Assembly: GCF_001941865.1 (NCBI RefSeq)
Contig: NZ_CP016162.1
Span: 186,001 to 250,000 of the forward strand
DNA length: 64,000 bases
Source: Pseudomonas alcaliphila JAB1
GTDB taxonomy: Bacteria > Pseudomonadota > Gammaproteobacteria > Pseudomonadales > Pseudomonadaceae
Direction: 5' to 3'
Part shown: piece by piece, positions 17,148-25,458 of the stretch
How the letters are laid out: every line of letters starts with the position of its first letter
Numbering within the stretch: the stretch's first letter is position 1
Notes under the pieces: generated by a model
What the model was told of the DNA's origin: nothing
Database searches by the model: none
Seen by the model: only the letters and a program-made list of their open reading frames with translations
Made by a program: the position numbers and the translations under genes

Positions 17148-18353
17148 ATGAAACGACGCCTGTATCCAGGGCGCGATTTTCGCCGTGCGCAGAGTATTGA
17201 CGAGTTGCGCGAGATGGCTCGTCGCCGGTTGCCGAACTTTTCCTTCGAGTATGTCGAGGGCGGCGCCGACGATGAGGTGACGCTCAGGCGTAACCGCAGC
17301 GTATTCGAGGGCATCACCCTGCAGCCGCGCACACTGGTCGATGTTGGCCAGCGCGATCTGGGGTGTCATTTCTTCGAGCGTCCATCAAGCATGCCTTGTT
17401 TGATCGGCCCGACTGGTTTCAACGGCCTGCTGACCGATCGTGGTGATTGGCACCTGGCCCAGGCGGCCACCCGTGCCGGTATTCCCTTCGTGCTGAGCAA
17501 TGCTTCCACCGTCGCCATCGAAGAGATCGCTGCCATCGACGGGGTGCGTGCCTGGATGCAAATTTACCTATACCGCACCCGTCAGCACGTTGCCGATCTG
17601 GTGGCGCGATGCAAAGCGCTGGAACTGGAGGCCATAGTGGTCACCACCGACAGTGCGATCCTCGGCAATCGTGAGTGGGACCGGCGCAATTACAGCCGGC
17701 CGCTTAAGCTCGACCTGCGCAATACCTTGGACGTTGCGGCCCATCCTGGCTGGGTCTGGGATGTGCTGGTACCCCATGGCATGCCGCGCTTCAAGAACCT
17801 GGGCAATCTGTTGAAGCCAGGACAGGACTCGGTGAAAGGCGCGGCCAGTGCCATCGGCCAGGAACTGGACGCCACCCTGAGCTGGCAGGACATCGCCTGG
17901 TTGCGCGACCTGTGGCCCGGAAAACTCATCGTCAAGGGCCTGATGCATCCGGACGATGCGCCCCTGGCACTCAAGTACGGCGTCGATGGCGTGGTGCTGT
18001 CCAATCATGGCGGTCGCCAACTCGATGGCGCAGTGTCGGCCATGGAGGTGCTGCCCGGTATCGTGCGGCAGCTCAAGGGGCGCGTTAGCGTGTTCCTAGA
18101 TGGTGGTTTCCGCCGCGGCACGGACATTCTCAAGGCCCGTCTGTTGGGCGCCGATGGGGTGTTCCTGGGGCGTGCGGGTCTGTATGGCCTGGCCGCGGGC
18201 AAAGGCCCGGGGGCCAGCCACGCGATCGAGATCCTGCGTAGCGAGATGGATCGTTCCCTGGGGCTGCTGGGCTGCAGCAGCCTGGAGGAGCTGACACCCG
18301 ATCTGATCCACGATCCCGTCTGGCGCGGCTTGGCCGAAGCCATTCGTCGCTAG
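17148..18353 (+). CDS. FMN-dependent alpha-hydroxyacid oxidase/dehydrogenase (LldD/MdlB family)
   Basis: A 401-residue TIM-barrel flavoprotein of the L-lactate/mandelate dehydrogenase family. Conserved stretches are LPNFSFEYVEGGADDEVTLR, GPTGFNGLL, LSNASTVAIEEIA, WMQIYLYRTRQHV, VVTTDSAILGNREWD, LIVKGLMHPDDA, and VVLSNHGGRQLDGAVS with the catalytic histidine, then FLDGGFRRGTDILKARLLGA. It oxidises a 2-hydroxy acid to the 2-keto acid, probably feeding quinones. AGG lies seven bases before the ATG. As last gene of the TRAP operon it fits oxidation of the lactate- or glycolate-like product of the FAH-type hydrolase. Confidence 0.9.
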   Translation: MKRRLYPGRDFRRAQSIDELREMARRRLPNFSFEYVEGGADDEVTLRRNRSVFEGITLQPRTLVDVGQRDLGCHFFERPSSMPCLIGPTGFNGLLTDRGDWHLAQAATRAGIPFVLSNASTVAIEEIAAIDGVRAWMQIYLYRTRQHVADLVARCKALELEAIVVTTDSAILGNREWDRRNYSRPLKLDLRNTLDVAAHPGWVWDVLVPHGMPRFKNLGNLLKPGQDSVKGAASAIGQELDATLSWQDIAWLRDLWPGKLIVKGLMHPDDAPLALKYGVDGVVLSNHGGRQLDGAVSAMEVLPGIVRQLKGRVSVFLDGGFRRGTDILKARLLGADGVFLGRAGLYGLAAGKGPGASHAIEILRSEMDRSLGLLGCSSLEELTPDLIHDPVWRGLAEAIRR

Positions 18354-18361
18354 TTTTCCAA

Positions 18362-18401
18362 CTGCCTCGCACCCATCCACGAATCTGCAGGTGCGAGGCA
18401 G
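18362..18401 (+). terminator. Strong hairpin after the TRAP operon
   Basis: Perfect 12-base arms CTGCCTCGCACC and GGTGCGAGGCAG start nine bases after the oxidase stop. No T run follows directly, so this may be an mRNA-protecting hairpin, with termination completed by the repeat element just downstream. Confidence 0.55.
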
Positions 18402-18410
18402 CTTGTATGA

Positions 18411-18484
18411 CCTGCCATCCTTGGTAGCCACCCTTTCGGGGGCGTCGCCCACTACGTCGAAAATAGCTCCCGGCTATTTTTTAT
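18411..18484 (+). repeat. Dispersed CCTGCCATCC element with terminator-like end, copy 1
   Basis: Starts CCTGCCATCC-TTGG, holds CGTCGCCCACTACGTCG in the middle and ends AAATAGC-TCCCG-GCTATTTTTT, a hairpin with a T run. The same layout, with base-paired changes in the hairpin, occurs at 59470-59539. Confidence 0.6.
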
Positions 18485-18505
18485 TCCACTGACCTTCATG
18501 TTTTC

Positions 18506-18572
18506 GTAGCCCGGATGCAATCCGGGGCAAACCATTGCCCGACAAGCCACTCCCGGAGTGCATCCGGGCTAC
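18506..18572. repeat. Extragenic palindrome (GTAGCCCGGATGCA family)
   Basis: GTAGCCCGGATGCA at the left pairs perfectly with TGCATCCGGGCTAC at the right. Sister copies lie at 59602-59657, and a half copy lies near 56490. Confidence 0.75.
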
Positions 18573-18671
18573 GCATTAGGTGTCGATGCGCCGATTCAGC
18601 TTGCGTAGGAACGGTCGGACGGAGAACCGAATTCGCGGATAAATCCGCTGCTACAGGGGGCACAAGTCCAT

Positions 18672-18709
18672 AAAAAACGCCGCGACCCGGCAAGGGCATC
18701 GCGGCGTTT
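18672..18709 (-). terminator. Rho-independent terminator of the tct/dehydrogenase operon
   Basis: AAACGCCGCGA and TCGCGGCGTTT arms. On the minus strand the hairpin is followed by a run of T. It lies 20 bases after the dehydrogenase stop. Confidence 0.8.
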
Positions 18710-18728
18710 GTTTAACCGATCGGAGCAA

Positions 18729-19775
18729 TCAGAACGGCCAATCGCTGCCGGCCTCGCTGGCCGCGGTGCGCAACGCCGCCAGCACATCCTCCGGCAGCTC
18801 CAGCCCCTGCTCGAAGGCCTTGGCCCGGCGCGCGATACCGGCGTGGCCAGGCATACGCACCGGGCTCTGCGCCACGCGCGGGCGGCTTTCCAGACAGGCC
18901 GCGACGAAGTGATCCATCTCCGCTTTCAACTCCTCGACGCCGCCGAAGAAGGCCGGGTCGAAGGTCAGCACGGTGACGGCGGCGCCCCATTGCTTGACCC
19001 CGTCCTTGCGGCCGAAGCCGCCCAGGCCGGCGGTCAGCGCTTCCACCAGGGTGCCGAGGGCGAAGCCCTTGTGGCCGAACTCCAGGCTGCCCAGGGGCAG
19101 GATGGCGCCCGGCGGCGTGGCGAAGAAGGTCGCGGTGTCGCGCGTCGGCTGGCCGTCCTGGTCGATCAGCGCCGCATGTTCCAGCTGGCCGCCGGCCTGG
19201 TGGGTCTTGTTCACCAGGCCGTTGGTGATGGTCGACATGCTGACGTCGATGAGGATCGGCTTCTCCCCGGTGGGAATGCCGATGCCGAGCGGGTTCGGTG
19301 TGTACACCGGGTCCAGCCCGCCGTGCGGCGCCACCGAGGCCACGGCCGGGTCGGAGGTGAGCACCAGCGGGATCAGGTCCTGCTCGGTATAGCGTTGCAG
19401 GTAGGCGGCCAGGCAGGCGATATGGTGCGAGCGGCGAATGGTCGCCACACCGATACCGAAGGTGCGGGCGGCTTGGGCGGTGAAGTCCAGCGCCTGTTCC
19501 ACGCAGTAGGGGCCGAGTAGGTAGTCGGCGTCGTAGAGCACCGCCGCCGGGCTCTGGCGCACGACCTGCAGGCTGGCGGCCTGGCCCTTGGCGTGGCCGC
19601 TGCGCAGATCGCGCAGATAGCCCTGGGCCAGTTTCACGCCGTGGGTGTGGTGGCCGAGCAGGTCGCCTTCCACCAGCACCCGGCTGACCACGCTGGCCAC
19701 TTCCGGGCTGACGTCGGCGCCGAGGAACAGTCGCTCGACGAAGCGTTCGAGTTTTTGCGGGGCGATACGGCTCAT
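18729..19775 (-). CDS. Malate/L-lactate dehydrogenase family NAD(P) oxidoreductase (Ldh2 type)
   Basis: A 348-residue oxidoreductase of the sulfolactate/ureidoglycolate/malate dehydrogenase family, which has a non-Rossmann NAD fold. Typical stretches are LLGHHTHGVKLAQGYL, GVATIRRSHHIACLAAYLQ, VAPHGGLDPVYTPNPLGIGI and ILIDVSMSTITNGLVNKT. The open frame extends far upstream, but the MSRIAPQ start overlaps the tctA stop by four bases (ATGA), marking translational coupling. Members oxidise or reduce 2-hydroxy acids; the substrate is unknown. Since its gene is last in a tripartite tricarboxylate transporter operon, it probably handles the imported hydroxy acid first. Confidence 0.9.
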   Translation of the reverse strand: MSRIAPQKLERFVERLFLGADVSPEVASVVSRVLVEGDLLGHHTHGVKLAQGYLRDLRSGHAKGQAASLQVVRQSPAAVLYDADYLLGPYCVEQALDFTAQAARTFGIGVATIRRSHHIACLAAYLQRYTEQDLIPLVLTSDPAVASVAPHGGLDPVYTPNPLGIGIPTGEKPILIDVSMSTITNGLVNKTHQAGGQLEHAALIDQDGQPTRDTATFFATPPGAILPLGSLEFGHKGFALGTLVEALTAGLGGFGRKDGVKQWGAAVTVLTFDPAFFGGVEELKAEMDHFVAACLESRPRVAQSPVRMPGHAGIARRAKAFEQGLELPEDVLAALRTAASEAGSDWPF

Positions 19776-21307
19776 TCGATGGCTTCCTTGGTCGGGGGGA
19801 GGGCGCCGGGGTAGCGTGTGCGCCAGAGCTTGGCGAGCAACGGGAACAGGGCGATCAGCAGCACCAGCAGCGCCAGGCCGATGCTGATCGGCCGTTCGAC
19901 AAAGGCCAGCAGGTTGCCGTCGGCCTTGATCATCGAGGTCATGAAGTTGGTTTCCAGGATGTTGCCCAGCACCAGGCCGAGAATCGCCGGGGCGATGGGG
20001 AAGTCGGCGCTGGCGATCAGGTAGGCGACGACGCCGCAGATCAGCATGATCCACACATCGGTCAGGCTGTTGTTGATGGCGAAGGCGCCGACGATGCAGA
20101 AGCACAGGATGATCGGCATCAGCACTCGTGTCGGGGTCACGGCGAAGACATGGGCACTGCGGATCGCCAGGTAACCGATGGGAATCAGGATCAGGTTGGC
20201 GACGAAGAAGGCGGTGAACAGGCCGTAAGCCATGGCGCTGTTGTCCATGAAGATGGTCGGGCCGGGGTTCATGCCCTTCATGTACAGCACACCGATGACG
20301 ATGGCGGTGATCGAGTCGCCGGGGATACCGAAGACCAGCGCCGGCACCCAGGCGCCAGCGACGGCCGCATTGTTCGCCGAACCGGCGTCGACCAGCCCTT
20401 CGACGTGACCGGTACCGAATTTTTCCGGAGTCTTCGAGCGCTTCTTGCTGACGGCGTAGCAGATCCAGGCGGCGATGTCGGCGCCGGCACCTGGCAGCGC
20501 GCCGATGAACGCGCCCAGGCTGCTGCCACGGATCACGTTCTTCCAGTAGCGCTTGAGGTGCGTCGGTACCAGGCTGAACACGTCGCCATGTTGCGGTGCG
20601 ATGTCCTGGGCCGAGTCGTTGTCCTTGGCCTGATCCTTGTGCTGGCTGTAGAGCTTCATGACTTCGTACATGGCGAAGAAGCCGATCATCACCGGGATGA
20701 AGTTGATCCCGCCCATCAGATCCGGCACGTCGAAGGTGAAGCGTGGTGCGCCGGTGACCAGGTCCAGGCCGACGCTGGCCAGCAGCAGGCCGACCATCAG
20801 CGAGAGGAACCCCTTGATCGCCGAGCCGGTGGAGATGAACACCGCGCTGCCCAGGCCGAGTACGGCCAGCCAGAAGTATTCGAAGGAGCTGAAGTTCAGG
20901 GCGAATTCGGCCAGTGACGGCGCGATCATCACCAGCACCAGGGTGCCGGTCAGGCCTCCGATCACCGAGCAGGTGACGTTGAGACCCAGTGCTTCACGGG
21001 CCCGGCCCATGCGTCCGAGCGCGGCGGAGTCGGACACGTAGGCCGCTGACGCCGGTGTGCCGGGAATGTTCAGGTAGGTGCCGGGAATGTCGCCGGCGAA
21101 GATGGCCATGGCGGCTGTGGTGATGATCGCGGCGATGGCGGCGACCGGATCCATGGCAAAGGTGATCGGTACCAGCAGGGCGACGGCCATGGTCGCCGAC
21201 AGTCCTGGAATGGCGCCGACGAAGACGCCGAACAAAGCGGCGATCACGATCACCAGCAATGTCTGGAGGTTGAAGACGAGCAAGATGCCGTCGAGTAATT
21301 CGTTCAT
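19772..21307 (-). CDS. tctA: Tripartite tricarboxylate transporter large permease TctA
   Basis: A 511-residue inner-membrane protein with about 12 hydrophobic segments and the TctA hallmarks FGVFVGAIPGLSATMAVALL, DIPGTYLNIPGTPASAA, SLGAFIGALPGAGADIAAWI and FGIPGDSITAIVIGVLYMKG. The two internally related GxxPG motifs form the substrate site. Its stop overlaps the dehydrogenase gene and its start follows tctB by ten bases. Together with TctB and the TctC receptor it imports a di- or tricarboxylate or hydroxy acid using the ion gradient. Confidence 0.96.
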   Translation of the reverse strand: MNELLDGILLVFNLQTLLVIVIAALFGVFVGAIPGLSATMAVALLVPITFAMDPVAAIAAIITTAAMAIFAGDIPGTYLNIPGTPASAAYVSDSAALGRMGRAREALGLNVTCSVIGGLTGTLVLVMIAPSLAEFALNFSSFEYFWLAVLGLGSAVFISTGSAIKGFLSLMVGLLLASVGLDLVTGAPRFTFDVPDLMGGINFIPVMIGFFAMYEVMKLYSQHKDQAKDNDSAQDIAPQHGDVFSLVPTHLKRYWKNVIRGSSLGAFIGALPGAGADIAAWICYAVSKKRSKTPEKFGTGHVEGLVDAGSANNAAVAGAWVPALVFGIPGDSITAIVIGVLYMKGMNPGPTIFMDNSAMAYGLFTAFFVANLILIPIGYLAIRSAHVFAVTPTRVLMPIILCFCIVGAFAINNSLTDVWIMLICGVVAYLIASADFPIAPAILGLVLGNILETNFMTSMIKADGNLLAFVERPISIGLALLVLLIALFPLLAKLWRTRYPGALPPTKEAIE

Positions 21308-21317
21308 GCGTGGTTCC

Positions 21318-21770
21318 TCAGAAACCCAGAGGGCCGACGGGCAGGGGCACTTTCAGCAGGTGGCCGAAGGACAGGCTGATCACGGCGGCGGCAACCGTAC
21401 TGATGGCGATGGCCGGCAGTACCCGGACGCCGCGCTGGATCAGAAGCACCAGCATGATCAGCAGCATCATTGGCGCCGCGCCGAGGACTTCGCTGAGGTA
21501 GATGTAGGCCACGACCAGCACGCATGGCAGGATCACCGCGAAGCTGGGCAGGGGCAGGCGAGGTGTGCTGCGCTCAGGCCCATAGGTGCGCAGTTGGCGT
21601 ATGGCACTGATGCTCAGTAGCAGACCGCCAAGGGTCATGCCGATGGCGATCAGGGAAGGAAACAGATCGGCGCCATACTGCATGCCGGGCACTGCGGGAA
21701 ATTCACGGGCGAGCAGCCATACGGCTACGCCAAGGGCGATGAAAATCACGCCGAATACGAGGTCTTTCAT
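21318..21770 (-). CDS. tctB: Tripartite tricarboxylate transporter small subunit TctB
   Basis: A 150-residue membrane protein with four predicted helices: residues about 3-20 (LVFGVIFIALGVAVWLL), 38-58, 76-96 and 110-140. FPSLIAIGMTLGGLLLSI is typical of TctB. It is weakly conserved in sequence as usual for this subunit; the call rests on topology and on its place between tctC and tctA. Confidence 0.9.
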   Translation of the reverse strand: MKDLVFGVIFIALGVAVWLLAREFPAVPGMQYGADLFPSLIAIGMTLGGLLLSISAIRQLRTYGPERSTPRLPLPSFAVILPCVLVVAYIYLSEVLGAAPMMLLIMLVLLIQRGVRVLPAIAISTVAAAVISLSFGHLLKVPLPVGPLGF

Positions 21771-21801
21771 GGTGCGTTCTCAAACGACTGGATGAAAGCA
21801 A

Positions 21802-21823
21802 GCGACGCCCGAAGGGGCGTCGC
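21802..21823 (-). promoter_or_regulatory. Intercistronic hairpin between tctC and tctB
   Basis: GCGACGCCC and GGGCGTCGC form a perfect nine-base stem with a four-base loop, just past the tctC stop. On the minus strand no full T run follows. It probably keeps the receptor message more abundant than the membrane-subunit message. Confidence 0.6.
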
Positions 21824-21835
21824 GTTGGGCCGAAG

Positions 21836-22819
21836 TTACTTCTTCATGCCGATCTTTTCGATGATTCCGCCCATGTAGGCGTTGTTCTCGACGAGAAATT
21901 CCTTGAAGTCCGCACCTTTGTGCCATTCCACACCAAAGCCCTGGCGCTTCATGAAGTCCTGATAGAACTCGCTGTTGTAGGCCTTTTCCAGTGCATCTTC
22001 GAGTTTCGCGACCACGGCTGGGTCCATGCCCTTGGGCCCAGCCACACCGCGCCACTCACCCAGCGAGTAAGTGCTGCCGATGCTTTCCTTGATCGTCGGG
22101 ATATCCGGGAAGGCCGGGTTGCGCTCGGGGGAGAGAATCGCCAGGCCCTTGGCCTTGCCAGCTTCGATCATCGAGCGGGCTTCGGGTACCGAGGAGGGGA
22201 CGAGTTCGATGCTGCCAGCTGCCAGTTCGACCATGGCCGGTGCGGCGCCCTGGCTGGGAATCCAGGTGACCTTGTTGGGTTCGATACCACGATCCATCAG
22301 CAGACCAGCGAAGGCCACGTGCCAGATGCCGCCGAGGCCGGTACCGGAGGCCTTGAAGGTGCCCTTGGGTTGTTCGTCAATGGCTTTCAACAGCTCTTCG
22401 ACGTTGTTGTAGGGCGAGTCGGCGCTGACCTGTACGCCGGGGTAGTCATAGTTGGTCATGGCCAGGGGGGTGAAGTCTTCGTGAGTGATCTTGGTCAGAC
22501 CCTGCCAGTGCAGCATGTTCAGCTCACCGGTGACGAAGCCCAGGGTGTAGCCATCGGGCTTGGCACTGGCCATGACCGTGTGGCCCACCACGCTGCCGCC
22601 GCCGGGACGGTTGACCACGTTGATGGTGACGCCGAGTTCTTTCTCCAGTGCGGTGGCGATGCCACGTGCGGCAGAGTCGCTGCCGCCACCGGCGGCCCAA
22701 GGCACGATCAGTTGGATGGGCTTGTTCGGGTATTCAGCCATGGCTGCCACTGGGGCGCCCAGAAGGGAAAAGCCGAGGGCGAGGCTGAGCGGGCGAAGCA
22801 GAGTGCTTAGCTTGATCAT
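21836..22819 (-). CDS. tctC: Tripartite tricarboxylate transporter receptor (TctC/Bug family)
   Basis: A 327-residue periplasmic binding protein. The N-terminal MIKLSTLLRPLSLALGFSLL segment with AAMAEYP cleavage region is a signal peptide. The mature start YPNKPIQLIVPWAAGGGSDS is the Bug-family signature, whose P-x-P-W-A-A-G-G-x-x-D loop binds the carboxylate. KPDGYTLGFVTGELNML and ATALEKELGVTINVVNRPGG also fit. It is the first gene of the tctCBA-dehydrogenase operon. A LysR gene upstream on the same strand may regulate it. Confidence 0.95.
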   Translation of the reverse strand: MIKLSTLLRPLSLALGFSLLGAPVAAMAEYPNKPIQLIVPWAAGGGSDSAARGIATALEKELGVTINVVNRPGGGSVVGHTVMASAKPDGYTLGFVTGELNMLHWQGLTKITHEDFTPLAMTNYDYPGVQVSADSPYNNVEELLKAIDEQPKGTFKASGTGLGGIWHVAFAGLLMDRGIEPNKVTWIPSQGAAPAMVELAAGSIELVPSSVPEARSMIEAGKAKGLAILSPERNPAFPDIPTIKESIGSTYSLGEWRGVAGPKGMDPAVVAKLEDALEKAYNSEFYQDFMKRQGFGVEWHKGADFKEFLVENNAYMGGIIEKIGMKK

Positions 22820-22974
22820 GAAGGTTCACCTATTGAAGTTATTTTGAGTGAGGTGCAGCTAGGTTCCGCTTGAACGAGTCGGCCAGGCAGACGGCGCGGC
22901 GTGGAATCAAAGCCTGGCCGAAGCTAGGCAACTGTCGGGGAGGTGTCTAATGAGGCTTTTTCATCGAGTCATAA

Positions 22975-23931
22975 CTAGGGGTTATTCGCTGATGAATCAT
23001 CGCGGATGACGGTGCGCAGGGTGTCAATGAAGTCGCGGGCTGCGGAGGAAACGGGCTCGTCCTTGCGCAGCAGCACGCCATAAGCCAGCGGAGGGGGCGC
23101 CAGGCTCGTCTGGATTTGTTTCAAGCTGCCATCGAGCAGGTTCTGCCGTACCACCGCCTCTGGCAACAGTGCCAGGGTGTCGCTGTTGCAGAGCAACTTC
23201 AGAGTGGTCTGCACCGAGGTCGTTTCGATGCTGTTGGCCGGTGCGGTAACGCCAGCGTCGCTGAAGGCCTGCTCCAGTGATTGACGTAGCGGCGTGTTCA
23301 GTGGGTAGAGCACCCAGGGCCACTCGGTCAGTTGTGTCGGGCGGACTTGCTGCCGGCTGCACAGTGGATGCTCGGCGCGAGCGATGAGGATGAACGGCTC
23401 CTCGGCCAGCGCGGTGAAGTCAAAGCGCTGGCGCTGCGGGTGGTCGGTGAAGCGGCCGACCACCAAGTCCAACAGCTTGTGCTCCAGCAACTTGAGCAGG
23501 TGATCGCTGGTGTCTTCCTGTAACTCGATGGTCAGCAGCGGGCGCCGGCCTTTCAGGCGCAGCAGCGCTTCGGGCAGGGCATAGGCGGTGGCGGCGAAGA
23601 TCGCACCGACCTTGAGGTAGCCATGGCCACCCTGGCGCAGGCTTTCCAGGCGATAGCTGAAGCTCTGGCAGTCGTTCAGCGCGCGCTGTGCGTAGGCGAT
23701 CACCTCGGCGCCCAGCTCGGTGGGCGGCAATTCGCGGGTGAGGCGCTCGAACAGGGCAAAGCCGAACTGGTTCTCGATGTCGCGCAGCATCTTGCTCACG
23801 GCGGGCTGGCTCAGGCCCAACTGCTGAGCGCTGCTGTGCATGTTGCCGGTGCGCGCCAGGCTGTCGATCAGTGCCAGGTGACGAAAGCGCAGCCAGTTGT
23901 GCAGGGTCGGGAGATTGCCGGTTTGGCTCAT
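22975..23931 (-). CDS. LysR-family transcription regulator
   Basis: A 318-residue regulator. The helix-turn-helix spans residues about 14-72 (RFRHLALIDSLARTGNMHSS, LGLSQPAVSKMLRDIENQFG) and the effector-binding domain covers about 95-300. Its closest look is to the GbpR/CbhR-like branch that controls sugar-acid or aromatic genes. It lies between the minus-strand tct operon and a plus-strand FAH-family gene, so either could be its target; the divergent FAH gene (157 bases away) is the more usual arrangement. Only the family is certain. Confidence 0.92.
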   Translation of the reverse strand: MSQTGNLPTLHNWLRFRHLALIDSLARTGNMHSSAQQLGLSQPAVSKMLRDIENQFGFALFERLTRELPPTELGAEVIAYAQRALNDCQSFSYRLESLRQGGHGYLKVGAIFAATAYALPEALLRLKGRRPLLTIELQEDTSDHLLKLLEHKLLDLVVGRFTDHPQRQRFDFTALAEEPFILIARAEHPLCSRQQVRPTQLTEWPWVLYPLNTPLRQSLEQAFSDAGVTAPANSIETTSVQTTLKLLCNSDTLALLPEAVVRQNLLDGSLKQIQTSLAPPPLAYGVLLRKDEPVSSAARDFIDTLRTVIRDDSSANNP

Positions 23932-24087
23932 GGCGGGTGCTCGGGTAAGTCGATAACCGGATCATATCGCGTACTGACTAATAGTCATTGGTGGTTATTG
24001 CGAGCGCGGATATATGGTCGGTCGGCCTGATTGCCCCAGGCTGCCTTTTGCAGGCACTTCTACTCGCATAACAAGACGGACTCTGCC

Positions 24088-25269
24088 ATGCCTCATGCTC
24101 TCAGACTTTCGCCCAGCAACACCTTGCCGACCGATGGACTTCGCGGAACCCTTGTCGGCCGTGCCTGGCTACCCGGAGAGCACGCCGGCCCGGCACCGAT
24201 CCTGCTGCGTGAGGACGGTGTCTATGACCTGTCCACACTGGCGCCGACCCTGAGCGGGCTGTTCGAGCAGGAGGGTCTGCTGCCCAGGTTGCAGAGCCTT
24301 CGCGGTACGCCGTTGTGCAGTGTCGAGGCCTTGTTGGGCAACAGTGGTGCCGACTTCAATTCCGAGTTGCCGAGCCTGCTGGCGCCTGCCGACCTGCAGG
24401 TGCTCAAGGCGGCGGGCGTGACCTTTGCTTCGAGCATGATCGAGCGCGTGATCGAAGAGCGTGCCGGTGGTGATGCCAGCCTGGCCGAAGGCGTTCGGGC
24501 CAAGGTTCGCGATGTACTTGGCGAGGATTTCGCCAGCATCAAGCCAGGCTCGGAAAAGGCCCTGCAGGTCAAGGCGCTGCTGCAGGAGCAGGGCCTATGG
24601 TCGCAATACCTGGAAGTGGGCATCGGCCCGGATGCCGAGATTTTCACCAAGGCGCCTGTGCTGGCCGCCGTTGGTAGCGGCGCGGAGATCGGCATCCACC
24701 CAGGCTCGGTGTGGAATAACCCGGAGCCTGAGGTCGTGCTGGCCGTCAACAGTCGTGGCGAGGTACTGGGTGCGACGCTGGGCAATGACGTCAACCTGCG
24801 CGACTTCGAAGGCCGTAGCGCACTGCTGCTGAGCAAGGCCAAGGACAACAATGCGTCCTGCGCAATCGGCCCGTTCATCCGCCTGTTCGACGACACGTTC
24901 GACATCGACGATGTACGCAACACCGTGGTGCGCCTGCGGGTCGAGGGGGACGACGGTTATGTGTTGCAGGGCAGCAGCTCGATGGACAAGATCAGCCGCG
25001 ATCCGCTGGATCTGGTGGAGCAGGCGCTCAACCGCAATCACCAGTACCCGGATGGCTTCCTGTTGTTCCTCGGCACCCTGTTCGCCCCGACCGAAGACCG
25101 CGATGCCCCGGGCGCCGGCTTCACCCACAAGCTGGCGGATCGCGTGATCATCAGCAGCGAACAACTGGGTGCCCTGCACAACCGCGTCAACCACAGCGAC
25201 AAGGCCCCGGTCTGGCAGTTCGGTCTCAATGCCCTGATGAGCAGCCTGGCGGCGCGCGGCCTGCTCTAG
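24088..25269 (+). CDS. FAH-family 2-keto-3-deoxy-pentonate dehydratase (XylX-like)
   Basis: A 393-residue protein. An unusual N-terminal half (LRGTLVGRAWLPGEHAGPAP, REDGVYDLSTLAPTLSGLFE) precedes a FAH-type C-terminal domain with GPDAEIFTKAPVLAAVGSGA, PEPEVVLAVNSRGEVLGATL (E-x-E metal ligands in EPEV), GNDVNLRDFEGRSALLLSKA and NASCAIGPFIRLFD. Length and N-terminal pattern match XylX of Caulobacter, the 2-keto-3-deoxy-D-xylonate dehydratase of the Weimberg pathway. It makes alpha-ketoglutarate semialdehyde, which the dehydrogenase near 30 kb would oxidise. No xylonate dehydratase is in the window. An upstream frame exists but lacks the family motif; the ATG chosen has only a weak ribosome site. 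Confidence 0.78.
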   Translation: MPHALRLSPSNTLPTDGLRGTLVGRAWLPGEHAGPAPILLREDGVYDLSTLAPTLSGLFEQEGLLPRLQSLRGTPLCSVEALLGNSGADFNSELPSLLAPADLQVLKAAGVTFASSMIERVIEERAGGDASLAEGVRAKVRDVLGEDFASIKPGSEKALQVKALLQEQGLWSQYLEVGIGPDAEIFTKAPVLAAVGSGAEIGIHPGSVWNNPEPEVVLAVNSRGEVLGATLGNDVNLRDFEGRSALLLSKAKDNNASCAIGPFIRLFDDTFDIDDVRNTVVRLRVEGDDGYVLQGSSSMDKISRDPLDLVEQALNRNHQYPDGFLLFLGTLFAPTEDRDAPGAGFTHKLADRVIISSEQLGALHNRVNHSDKAPVWQFGLNALMSSLAARGLL

Positions 25270-25290
25270 CAGGCGTAAGGTCGGCTAGGC

Positions 25291-25452
25291 GTAGGGTGGG
25301 TTAGCCGCCTGCCACGCAGCTCAGTCGTTACACGACCACTGTGGCGGCGTAACCCTCCATAGGCGCTACGCGGCCTACAGTCTGGTGGGTTAGACGACGC
25401 GCCACGAGCGAGGCGGCTGTCGATTCGTCTTCTGCGTCGCTAACCCACCCTA
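25291..25452. repeat. Compound extragenic palindrome (GTAGGGTGGGTTAG family)
   Basis: GTAGGGTGGGTTAG at the left and CTAACCCACCCTA at the right bracket about 160 bases that contain further GGTGGGTTAG and GGCGGCGTAACCC copies. It fills the gap between two convergent genes. Confidence 0.65.
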
Positions 25453-25458
25453 TTGGCG

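Larger units (their letters stand above)
18485..18728. other. Intergenic region between the two sugar-acid clusters
   Basis: No gene is seen here. The stretch holds a CCCGGATGCA palindrome and the terminator of the downstream minus-strand dehydrogenase gene. A CGAATTCGCGGAT-like stretch near 18630 shows no further organisation. Confidence 0.5.
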
